From Phallusia mammillata (lineage: Eukaryota; Chordata; Ascidiacea; Phlebobranchia; Ascidiidae), in NCBI GenBank assembly GCA_003260075.1, contig QLIY01000761.1, positions 5,027 through 69,026 of the forward strand: DNA of 64,000 nt, given 5' to 3'. Of this stretch, positions 54,301 to 64,000 are shown piece by piece (positions within the stretch are counted from its first letter, which is position 1; every line of letters starts with the position of its first letter). A program made the translations under genes and the position numbers. A model generated the notes under the pieces. The model did not search any database and was not told the DNA's origin. It was given only the letters and a program-made list of their open reading frames with translations.

Positions 54301-56866
54301 TCCGAGCTGCGCCGCTTTCAGCTTGCTCCAAACTGCGGAAGAGTTTGGCCACGAGTTCAGTGCTGCAGCTACTACAGCGCTAAAATCAAATTTCTACGTG
54401 GACGATTGCCTTGCAAGCGTGGCGACCGAGGACGAAGCAATTATGTTGGTGAAAGACTTAGGTCAGCTCCTGCAAAGAGGTGGCTTCCACCTAACCAAGT
54501 GGATGAGCAACAGTAATAGAGTTTTACAATCAATTCCTTCTGACGAACGGTCCAAGATGGCGAAGAATCATGATCTTAATTCGGACGTAGCTGGAAGAAT
54601 TTTGGGCGTGTTTTGGAACGTCCCAAATGACGAATTTGGATTTGATGTGCAGATGCCGAATAAGTCGCTGACGCGCCGTGGAATTTTGTCTGCCGTCAGT
54701 GCGCTGTACGACCCCTTAGGTCTTGTTGCTCCTGTTACAGTAAGTGCCAAAATACTTTTGCAGGACCTTTGTCGTCAAGGGTTAGGATGGGACGAAGATA
54801 TTTCAAATGAAGATGCTAATCGTTGGAGAAGCTGGATGGAGGGACTTCCTATGTTAAGCCAAGTACGGGTTCAACGCTGCATTAAACCTCCTTCCTTTGG
54901 AAAGATAGTTAAGATGGAAATGCACCATTTTGCTGACGCATCGTCTTCGGCCTACGGGGCAGTTTCTTATCTGCGCCTTGTTAACCACAATACGCAGGTG
55001 CACTGTTGTTTTTTGCTTGGCAAGTCACGACTTGCACCGATACATACGGTATCCATACCACGCTTGGAGTTGACGGCAGCGGTGCTAGCGGTTAAAATGG
55101 ATGGCTTTCTGCGACGAGAGTTGGGCTGTCCCGACTGCGAATCGACGTTCTGGACAGATTCCATGTCGGTGTTGATGAGCATTAGGAATTCTACAAAACG
55201 TTTCGAAACCTTTGTAGCAAACCGACTGGCAAAGATTGACAGTGGAAGCAGAAGTGAGCAGTGGCGACATGTTCCATCCAAATTAAACCCTGCCGACGAC
55301 GCCTCACGTGGCTTGTCTGTGAAGAAAATGGTGAATAACAACGTTTGGCTAACCGGTCCACGGTTTCTTTGGGGTGACGAATCTACTTGGCCTAAAGAAG
55401 AAGAAGTTTCAAATAGAGATGATATTTTAATGGAAGCAAAGAAGGTCAGTGCAAATTTTACGTGTGGAACCGCTTGCGAGACGGATTCTATCTCAAAACT
55501 GATCAATCATTACTCCGATTGGAATCGCCTACGACGTGCAACCGCTTGGTTGTTACGGTATAAGCGCGTTTTATTGTCGAAACGGTGTGCAGATACAAAT
55601 ACGACCATTCCGAAGGGAACCCTTCAGGTTCAAGAGCTTCAAGAAGCTGAATTGGCACTGTTTCGAATTGTGCAACAACAAGCCTTTCCAGAGGTGCTTG
55701 AAAATCTGCGAAAAGGCAATGGTCAGTGGAAGAAAACGAAGAACTCTCGAACGTTTGACAAGCTTGGCCCCACCCTTAGCAACGGTCTCCTACGCGTTGG
55801 AGGGAGACTTGAATTGGCCTCTATTTCGGATGATGCGAAGCATCCTATTATACTTCCAGGCAGACATCACCTCACCGACTTACTGATTGTCAAGTTTCAT
55901 AAGGACGTAGGTCACTCAGGAATGAGTCACACCTGGTCTGAAATCCGTCAAAAATTTTGGATTATAAAGGGCGGAGCCGCTGTACGCCGTGTGTTGGGCA
56001 ATTGTGTGTTTTGCAGGAAACGAAATGCGCCCGTTGGCGAGCAACTTATGGCCAGATTGCCGATTGATCGTGTGAACTCCCATAGCCCCGCGTTCACGTA
56101 CGTTGGCGTTGATTATTTTGGACCGCTAATGGTGCGCCAAGCAAGAAGCCAAGTGAAGGTGTACGGCTGTCTATTTACCTGCATGACGGTCAGGGCAGTG
56201 CATCTGGAGGTAGCTGACAGTTTGTCAACGAGTGCTTTTATCAACTGCCTGCGAAGATTCATCGGACGACGTGGCAGACCAACTAAGATTTGCAGCGACA
56301 ATGGAACAAATTTTGTCGGAGCCGTGCGTGAGCTAAAAGAGGCTATCGGAAGATGGAATCAACAGAGCATTGATGACTTCTTGAGACAACAGGACATCCA
56401 ATGGTCTTTTAATCCTCCTGCGGCAAGCCATATGGGTGGCGTCTGGGAAAGAATGATCAGGTCTGTAAGAAGAGTTCTTTCTGCGTTGCTGACGGCACAA
56501 AGCGTGACCCGCGACACCCTTGAAACGGTGCTTGTTGAAGCGGAGTCCATTCTCAACAGTAGACCCATTGTTCCAGTGGTGATGGATCCACAATCGGACG
56601 AGCCGCTGACTCCCAATCATTTAATTTTGTTGCGTCCGTCGCCCAACATGCCACCTGGCGTGTTCGTGAAGAAGGACTGTTACGTTCGCCACCATTGGCG
56701 ACAAGTGCAATACCTGGCTGACCAATTTTGGCGTCGCTGGGTGCGAGAATACTTACCCACTGTCATTGAACGACAGAAGTGGTTTTCGAAGCAGAGGAAC
56801 GTCGAGGCAGGCGACCTAGTGTTGGTTGTGGACGAATCCATTCCGCGAGCNTGCTTTAATAATTAA
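51314..56866 (+). mobile_element. BEL/Pao LTR retrotransposon, single gag-pol frame, 3' end missing
   Basis: One uninterrupted frame of about 1,850 codons from the first ATG (51314; the frame is open from 51284). In order it shows a charged coiled coil (residues 80-160), a gag-like domain, a zinc knuckle region (CLFC...C and CFKCLQKGHNARDC, about 480-540), and an aspartic protease (FLDSGATKSM, about 622). Next come a reverse transcriptase with SDIESMFHQIR and the YVDDCLAS active site, a BEL-type RNase H (FWTDSMSVLMSI), and an integrase with a zinc-binding H/C segment and the core residues in GVDYFGPL, SDNGTNF and the glutamate of ERMIRSVRR. A final DUF5641-like segment follows. No env. The frame stops just after an N at 56851, short of the usual C-terminus, and no 3' LTR follows. 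The absence of stops suggests recent activity. Confidence 0.95.
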
Positions 56867-57386
56867 ACGTTTCGACAAATGCTCATGCCATCATCAGTGC
56901 TATGAAAGGCCACATCAGTTACACCCGTTTATAACCACTTGAGTCACGTGAAGGAATAATAAAAAGGTGCACAAGCGTCGCATAAATACGTTAGATAAAA
57001 TGGTGCGCAGAATTCCCTTTTGCTGTTCAACTCTGCTATACTGAACTCCAAATTACAACTTTCCATCAGGTGATGGACAAACAAGCCACGCGTTTTGTAT
57101 AAGAATCAAAGTCCAGTAAACATCGGTTATTCCGGACCCGGTTGGACCAAAAAAATTGTCCAGAATAGGTGAAGATCCGGATTCACCAATTAATTTAAGC
57201 CTTATCACATTACAAATCATTTGTACCTCGAGTTTTGTCCTAATTATACAAAGATCCGGATTAACCGAGGTCTTCTATAGAATGAAATGTTGACTTGGCG
57301 TTGATAAATTGTGTTTCTAATATATTTTGTACTCAATTAGTGCGGAAGGAGAAATAATAAAATCTGTAACTTTGTATTTTCTTTAG
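56867..57386. other. Spacer between the BEL element and the adhesion GPCR exons
   Basis: Holds the small inverted-terminus element at 57114-57280 and otherwise AT-rich DNA. It probably lies in an adhesion GPCR intron, since the first exon seen (57387) begins with an acceptor site. Confidence 0.5.
57114..57280. mobile_element. Small pogo/Tigger-like MITE
   Basis: CAGTAAACATCGGTTATTCC at the left and GGATTAACCGAGGTCTTC at the right are inverted repeats of the kind found in pogo/Tigger elements (CGGTTA.TCCGG). The size is 167 bp with no coding content. A TA target duplication could not be confirmed. Confidence 0.55.
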
Positions 57387-60300
57387 CGCGAAGAAACCTT
57401 TGCATCAAGCTTCGCACAACAAATCTTCTCAGAAATCGGCCTCTGGATGTCTTGTTTAGGACTCGCCGTAACTATCATCATTTACTTGACTGTCCCGTAA
57501 GTAAACTACACTCTGAATGTTTTCTTACTAACTAACCATGTAATGCAACTAACATACATGTTTGGGAGCACATTGTGTAAAACGTTTAAAGTAGTTCAAG
57601 ACTAGGCCCAATCCTTTATGTGAAGTTCAGTAGTTCGTATAACGGTAGCATAGACACTGTAAAAACGTGCCTTAATATTTCCGTTTGCATAACTTCATGA
57701 TGTTTAAAGTTTGAGGGGGGGGGGATGTAAAACGTTTAAAGTAGTTCAAGACTAGGCCCAATCCATTATGTGAAGTTCAGTAGTTCGTATAACGGTAGCA
57801 TAGACACTGCAAAAATGTGCCTTAATATTTCCGTTTGCATAACTTCATGATGTTTAAAGTTTGAACGCGAGTTACTTCAATTAACCCAAGCAGATTGTGA
57901 ACCACTTGTATGAGATGCACCTACATTGGCAAACTCTCAATCTATCCAAATTTATTTACTTACTTTATAAAGTAAAAATGCTTGTTACGTGAAAAGCAAT
58001 AGTTGCAAAACGGTGAAAGAATTATTAAAGAGACACCAGAAAATATTTATCAACCAAACAAAATTTATATTTACCTAAATCCTGAGGTTTATAAAAATAC
58101 CTGCATTAAAACGGTTGTACTAAAGCTGTTAAAGTATGTTTAAGATACAGCAGAAAATATTCAGCAACTAAACAATCACTTACCTTTAAAAAAATCCACC
58201 AAAAAATACGTAACCTCCAATAGCAACCAACATGTGATTTGAACCACTAACCTTACAACTTTCAGTGAGCTACGAAGTCGCCAACCGTCAATTTTCCTTC
58301 TTAACATCTGCTTCTGTCTGCTGGTCTCCAATCTTCTATTTCTCTTCGGCATCTCCAACATCCACAACAGTGTGCCTTGTTACGTCACAACGGTATTGTT
58401 ACACTACTTCCTGTTGGCCACGTGGTGTTGGATGTCGGCAAACGGCTACAACATGTACAGAGCTCTGGTTCAGGTAGGGTAAACAGCACTACAGTGCAGT
58501 GCTGGGATTCAAATTTTTCGACAGCCGGTTCTATCACAAAAGTCTTATTTTTCAGCCGTTCTGTTACAAACAGTCCATTGACAGTAACCAGTAATGCTAA
58601 CCGGTGGGGGGGGGGATACCGTAAAACATTTGGTTTCTTGGGCACATAAGACACGGACTTGGAAAGCAGTTTTACTAAAAACAAAATTAACAACGATAAA
58701 AACTTTTCGACAAAAACAACAATTGGATTGTTTGTGGTGCACACAGCTTTGAAATACAATATTTTTTGTGGTATTGATCCCAGGACAGGGGTGTCAAACT
58801 CAAACAACTTTGAGGGCCAAAAACAGACTTCTAAGTAAGTCGAGGGGCCGCACTAGGGGGGGGGGATTTGGTTTCTTGGGCACAAAAGGATTTAAAAAGT
58901 AGTTTTATTAAAAACAAAATTACCAACGATTAAAAAAAATATTGAGCAACCTTTTCGACAAAAGCAACAATTGGATTGTTTGTGATGCTCACAGCTTTGA
59001 AATACAATAATTTTTGTGATAGTGATCCTTTAAGAAGCATATTTAGGCAACTGACAAAACCCAAGAGTTTATCGCCTAATTTAAAAACATGGTCTTCTGT
59101 GAAAACCTTCTGTATGGTCAACATTAAAAGCGACAGACTTAAATCGCATTTATCTTACCATTCTAATGTGATATTTCAATGTTTGTTTAACAGCGACGCT
59201 CATTTCGTGTATTCCAATTTCCATTTAGTTTAAACGTTTTCTTTTCGCCAGGTTTTGGGAGCGAGATCCAACAGAGCTTGGAAGTTGTCAGCTGTTTTCT
59301 CATACGTCACACCCGCATTTATCGTGGTCTTGACTGCGGGGGTTACCCTATTCCACGGGGGGGGGGTGTGCAACATGACAACAACAAAATTGCATGATTA
59401 TAAAGTAAAAGATTCATTAGGGGGGGGGGTTGTGTAACATGACAACAACAAAATTGTATGATTATAAAGTAAAGGATTCATTAATTCCATTAACTTCATT
59501 AAAAAACAAGATTTTAATAAATAACAAACAGATATACAGTGTAGCAAAGGGAAAGAACCAACAGTGATTTATTGCTTTGTGTGAAAACAATGGCATACGG
59601 GGGGGGGGAACAAGATTTTAATAAATAACAAACCTATATACAGTGTAGCAAAGTGAAAGAACCAACAGTGATTTATTGCTTTGTGTGAAAACAATGGCAT
59701 ACAATGACGCAACAATCGCAATTGCTGATTCCAAAAAAGGATTATTTCGATCATCCTATTAAAACGTTGCATATACTACTAATATAGAGTGATTGTATCA
59801 TGTGAACTTACCGGGATGACAGGAGGGGGGGGGGAACGCAACAATCGCAATTGCTGATTCCAAAAAAGGATCATTTCGATCATCCTATTAAAACGTTGCA
59901 TATAGTACTAATATAGAGTGATTGTATCATGTGAACTTACCGGGATGACAGGATATTCCGCCTGAGTAAAACACATAACTTCTAGAAGTTACTACGCGGG
60001 CCGCACAAAAACTCTTAAAGGGCCGCATGTTTGACATCTCTGCTTTAGGAAGCATATTTATGCAACTGACAAAACCCAAGAGTTTGTCGCCTAATTAAAA
60101 AACAAAGTCTTCTGTGAAAACCTTCTGTATGGTCAACAATAAAAACGACAAACTTAAATCGCGTTCAATTTACCTTACTAGTATAATATTTCAACGTTTG
60201 TTCAACATCGAGGCCCAAATTCCATTTAGTTTTAACGTTTTCTTTTCGCCAGGTTTTGGGAGCGAGATCCAACAGAGCCTGGAAGTTATCAGCTGTTTTC

Positions 60301-63217
60301 TCATATGTTACACCCGCATTTATCGTGGTCTTGACTGCGGGGGTTACCCTATTCCACCTTGACCAACAAGCTACAAATAAAAGTAAGTTCAGTGTTCCGT
60401 TGTTACGTACTACTTAGTAAAAGCAAACTGGGACAACTGAGCGCTTTCCCCATGTAACAGAATTTCTCAACGTGAGCTTCACGCCGTACAGCACTTTTTA
60501 AAAAAAAATTAGGGTAGCGTTGTTATGTAGTGCTTAGCAAAATGGGACAACCTCAACCTAGACGCACGCCTGAAAGCACTTTCAATTCTAAATAGGCCAA
60601 AGAGGTCTTGTTTAAAACATTTAAGAGTTGTGTTTTGGGTGTAACAATGTGCCATAGATTTTGTATTACCATTCCAACAATTCATAGGTTAAGCGCGTGT
60701 ACATTGTTAGATTGGGCGGTTACTTAATGTTGTGGAGCTCTTTGGTATGGTGAAACAAAACGATTTGGACCATGAACTAAAAAGTAACACGGGGTCCTTA
60801 TAAGATTTCTTATTCTGTGAGCTTGATGGGGGGGGGGGGTGTGCATGACAACGTTTCAAAGCTCATTTTTTACTAGTTGGTAATAAAAAGCACCGCACTA
60901 AAGTTAAAAATTAACACTCTTTGAACAACTATTGTTATGTTTGCCTGCGAAGTGGGGGGGGGGGAGAAATTTCCAACAGGTCTCCAACAGTAAATCAACG
61001 AAACATTTACAAAATACTGAAAAAGAGCGACAGACGATCAGCGTCAGTTGAAGTTAAGACAAATCCGTCGGTCGCCACCCTGTTACACAGGCTGTTACCT
61101 GTAATCCAGTAATTTTCAAACTGTGTGTCGCGAAACATTGCCTTTTTTAAGTGCAAACCGTCCCTGGTGTTTTAGGACTTTATGCCGCAATACTAGTGTG
61201 CATGACAACGTTTCAATGCTCATATTTTACTAGTTGGTAATAAAAAGCACCACACTAAAGTTGAAAATTAACACTCTTTGAACAACTATTGTTATGTTTG
61301 CCTGCGAAGTGTGCCGCGGAAGGAAATTTCTGTACTTTAATGCGTCGCATGCTTAAAAGGTTTGACAACCACTGCTGTAGTATGTTATGACATTTCACTT
61401 GAACTAAACATATCTGTTGTTTCAAGTCAGTTTCACTTCGCAATTTATGAATGTGTTACTTTTTTTTCAGCGAGTCCTTTCTTCGAATCGCACTACAGAG
61501 CGCGCAACATGTGCTGGCTGCAAATCTACAGTCTCAGATACGCTTTCATCATCCCAGTCGCAATCCTCTCGATCGCCAATGTTCTCTTCTGCTCATCCAT
61601 TCTGGTTCATCTCACTTGCAAACGAAAAGAGGTAAGAGAATCGGCACTATTACCTCATAATTGACACACTAAAAATATCCTCCCAATGACGCGTACAGCA
61701 TGGTCGTTTTAGTTGCGTGTTATTTGGTGATGTTGTGTTGTGTTATAGACAATTACATTTAATCACATAATATGTTTAATCGCAAAAGGACCGATTTAGT
61801 TGTGTGGTATTAAGTGATGTTGTTTATACAGACGGTTCCGGTTAATTACATAAGGATCGAAAATACCAATCGTAGCCATTTGTGAAAGACATTTCTTGCA
61901 AGCCCTTTTACAAAAATGTGTTGGATTTGTAAAAATGTCTTTCACAGCTCAGGAACAGACCTATGTAAGTTCTGTTACAGACGAAATCCAGAATCCAGAT
62001 AAAAAAGTTGTGGAAGGTGTTTCATGGTAAAAGTCCTAAAACTAGTCTGAGTCATCACTTAATGTGTTTTCAAACCAAAAGTTTCATTTATAACTTTGTC
62101 TGTTGGTTCAATAAACTTGCTCCGTCGATACGTTTTGGGTCTAATAAATTTTCTGAGTGATCAATTATATCTTCAAGATCTACAAAATTACAGAGTCATC
62201 ACTGGGCATGTTTCAAATCCAAAAATTTTTCTCTCGTAACTTTCCACGGTTAAGACTTCAATAAATGTTGCTTCATTACTTAATACGTTCGAGGTCCCAA
62301 AATATTGCGTAGTCATCACTTAATACGTTTAAGATGCCTAAAAGTTGCTGATTCATCACTTTTTTATACGTTTTAGGTCCAATCTTCTGCTGCAGCGCGT
62401 ACGACCAAAAATGACATGCTGGTAGCGGCAACACTAATAGTGATGCTCGGAATAACTTGGATATTCGGTTTTCTTATGCTTGTGGCTGACGACATAATCT
62501 ATCTGGAAATCACTTCATGGCTTTTCTGCATTTTCAACATCTTCCAGGTGAGCGCCCCCTAACGACCAGGATGTGTGTTGCAAAAAAAAAACACACAATC
62601 GCGTCGATGGAGAATTTAAACAGTTGGTGCTGCGTTTACAAGCAGGGGAAACTAAATACGACCAAACTTGTCACATTCGAATTGCGCTTATCAATATATA
62701 CACTCGTTAAAAACTCGTTAAACCGGATTCGGTTAATCCGGAACTTCGCCAAAACGGAAACACATTTATGGGCTTTGGCAGACTGACCACAAACCCTAGA
62801 AAAACTGCCTTCGATAAATTTCAACATAAATCCAATAAAAAAGTAAAAAAACACGCATTAATATCAAAGGCGATCGAACCAATGCAAAAATATTGACTGC
62901 AACAATTTCAAAACAACCTCAGGTCTTAATCAACGCTAAAAATATCCTCAGCACAAACGCCTTAACCGCCATCCATAATTATTTTTTTAAGTACAACACC
63001 TCAAACCCTAACCTGCTTCTTTTTTTTACAGGGTCTGATTATTTTCGTTCTGAACTGCGTCCGACAACCAAACGTCCGTGCTCTGTGGCTCCATCCAGTG
63101 CTTAAATTCGTGACATGCGGAAAGTACCAACCTGTAAAAACAGCAACCATTCGTTCATCATCGTCAGCAGGCGCCCAGTTCACTTCACAAACCAATGCTT
63201 CATCCCAGAAAATATAA
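57387..63217 (+). CDS. Adhesion GPCR, seven-transmembrane part only
   Basis: Six exons: 57387-57496, 58266-58473, 60253-60382, 61471-61631, about 62377-62547 and 63032-63217, phase-consistent, ending in a stop. TM1 is FSEIGLWMSCLGLAVTIIIY. TM2 and TM3 have the family signature (NICFCLLVSNLLFLFGI, then HYFLLATWCWMSANGYNMYRALV). TM4 is PAFIVVLTAGVTLF, and loop 2 has the conserved CWL (NMCWLQIYSLRYAF). TM6 and TM7 include MLGITWIFGFL and CIFNIFQGLIIFVLNC. A Ser-rich cytoplasmic tail of about 50 residues follows. The autoproteolytic GAIN/GPS domain and extracellular modules must lie in exons further left; none was found, and the BEL insertion probably sits in that intron. A second, truncated allele of exon 3 lies at 59252-59356. 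Confidence 0.9.
57576..57864. repeat. Imperfect 139-bp tandem copy joined by G10
   Basis: Positions 57576-57714 and 57726-57864 are the same adhesion GPCR intron sequence with few differences, joined by ten G (57715-57724). Confidence 0.85.
58630..60382. repeat. Stack of alternative copies of one intron and exon, joined by G10 runs
   Basis: Segments separated by ten-G runs at 58606, 58856, 59357, 59420, 59599 and 59825 repeat one another in overlapping fashion. Positions 58630-58780 match 58866-59025. The block 59030-59356, including exon 3 of the adhesion GPCR up to the linker, matches 60047-60360. Positions 59367-59419 match 59430-59483, 59507-59598 match 59609-59700, and 59704-59824 match 59835-59953. 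The order fits two haplotypes, one carrying an insertion and one not, broken into contigs and laid end to end. Confidence 0.85.
58786..60042. mobile_element. hAT-type element, present in one haplotype
   Basis: Left end CAGGGGTGTCAAACTC (58786) and right end GTTTGACATCTCTG (to 60042) are hAT-like inverted termini, each next to a GGGCCGCA word. The other haplotype (58866-59356) reads straight through the site (GATCCTTTAAGAAGC near 59023), an empty site. The right flank CTTTAGGA matches the empty site at 7 of 8 bases; the left flank is less clear. Real length is uncertain because four filler-joined pieces make up the interior. A relative lies at 50523. Confidence 0.7.
60828..61313. repeat. Duplicate of the interior of a hAT element, bounded by G runs
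   Basis: Positions 60840-60953, bounded by G runs at 60828-60839 and 60954-60964, match 61197-61313 with a handful of changes. This is another contig-end duplicate, here of sequence inside the element at 61107-61374. Confidence 0.8.
61107..61374. mobile_element. Non-autonomous hAT element (268 bp)
   Basis: Starts CAGTAATTTTCAAACTGTGTG and ends GGTTTGACAACCACTG. Flanks CTGTAATC and CTGTAGTA agree at 6 of 8 bases. The left end matches the element at 24276, so they belong to one family. It lies in the adhesion GPCR intron before exon 4. Confidence 0.75.
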
Positions 63218-64000
63218 ACAAAGTTAGGTCATTATCCGGTTGAAAATCACTGATCACTATGGTGACTTCATGTAAACAATTTGGAGCATACAGAAGCAAA
63301 GCCAAAAGACGGTTCTTCATTTGGTGTAAATTTGACTTCAGCAGTCGGGCCACAGGGTCACAACTGTGATTACAAAAACTTACTTATATAGAGCGTATGC
63401 ATGCAAGGTGCTACACAAGCACACATGGGAACACAAAACATATTTGGCATTTGTGCCTTTTTACCACAAGCGCAGTGAACTGAGGGTAATGTATTATAAA
63501 CAACAATTTTTGTATTCCTTTCAAGCTGTGAAGTGAAATGAAAAAGTTCATTGCTGCCTTCTAAAGGCTATAATAATAATCATTATTGCATGAAAATATG
63601 GAAAAGCTTGCTTAACCGTGACATGTTGCAGACAAATTGTTTCCCCAAATATTTTGCACATTATTTACTGTATAACTGATTCGCTTAGTTGTATAGCAAA
63701 AACTCACCATATTGTCAGACTGGTCCCACTTTTGGTAAAAACAAATAACTTCACAATGCATAAACCTCTTTTCCCCACTAAAAATAAATAGGTACATGTT
63801 AAGCAAACAGCATTGGCAAACCATATTTGCACACTGTGTGTGTTATTGCACCTTTGGTTAAAAGACACATAAAACTTCAGCTGCACAACTAACAGACAGT
63901 TAACATTTGTACATAGAATTTTGTTTTTGCTTATTTTGTTTTTATTTGTTTTGAACTTTTTATTAAAACTGTTTTGTCAATTAGGTGTTCTTTAGAAGAT
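63218..64000. other. 3' flank of the adhesion GPCR
   Basis: AT-rich trailing sequence. AATAAA hexamers occur, for example near 63783, but none is placed convincingly close to the stop. No further gene was seen. Confidence 0.45.

Noticed and set aside
62690..62760. Second pogo-like inverted word (CGGTTAATCCGGA) in the adhesion GPCR intron
   Set aside because: Only one end-like word is present and no opposing terminus was found, so I did not call an element.

Overview
The window looks like genomic DNA from an invertebrate chordate, most likely an ascidian tunicate (Ciona-like). This is an inference. The DNA is AT-rich, introns are mostly 50-600 bp, genes are dense, several protein-coding genes resemble vertebrate families closely (an ACF1/BAZ1A chromatin remodeller subunit, an angiopoietin-like fibrinogen-domain protein, an adhesion GPCR), and a BEL/Pao retrotransposon and many short hAT-type elements are present. 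No bacterial, organellar or viral host features are seen.

Layout, left to right. Positions 1-2516 carry a near-identical second copy of the last eight exons of the baz1a-like gene; the other copy, 6859-9405, belongs to the full gene. Between them lie a sulfotransferase pseudogene split by an 840-bp insertion, an intact four-exon sulfotransferase-family gene (+ strand, 4194-5434) and a small hAT element. The baz1a-like gene runs on the minus strand from 29294 to 7064. I could join 33 exons with consistent splice phase, covering the WAC, DDT/WHIM, PHD and bromodomain regions. One of its introns (17900-25498) holds a complete plus-strand gene for a secreted leucine-rich-repeat protein (19747-24754). 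Upstream of baz1a are a truncated LINE (31152-31877) and a complete ten-exon carboxylesterase/cholinesterase-like gene (minus, 36610-32310).

An angiopoietin-like gene (minus; fibrinogen domain at 40687-38420, probable coiled-coil exons at 50218-49533) appears to hold, in a large intron, a plus-strand rhodopsin-class GPCR gene (46681-49076). A BEL/Pao element with one uninterrupted gag-pol frame (51314-56866) follows. The window ends with the seven-helix part of an adhesion GPCR (plus, 57387-63217), whose extracellular part is not in view.

The sequence carries clear assembly scars. Runs of about 10 C or G sit mostly at joins between imperfect tandem copies, and four runs of 63-74 C or G replace real sequence, three of them inside coding exons. 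All such runs are C before the N gap (26128-26529) and G after it, as expected if two contigs were joined in opposite orientation. Reading frames across these points should not be trusted. The genes encode unrelated functions (chromatin remodelling, secreted recognition and adhesion, signalling, ester hydrolysis); I see no evidence that they form one functional system.
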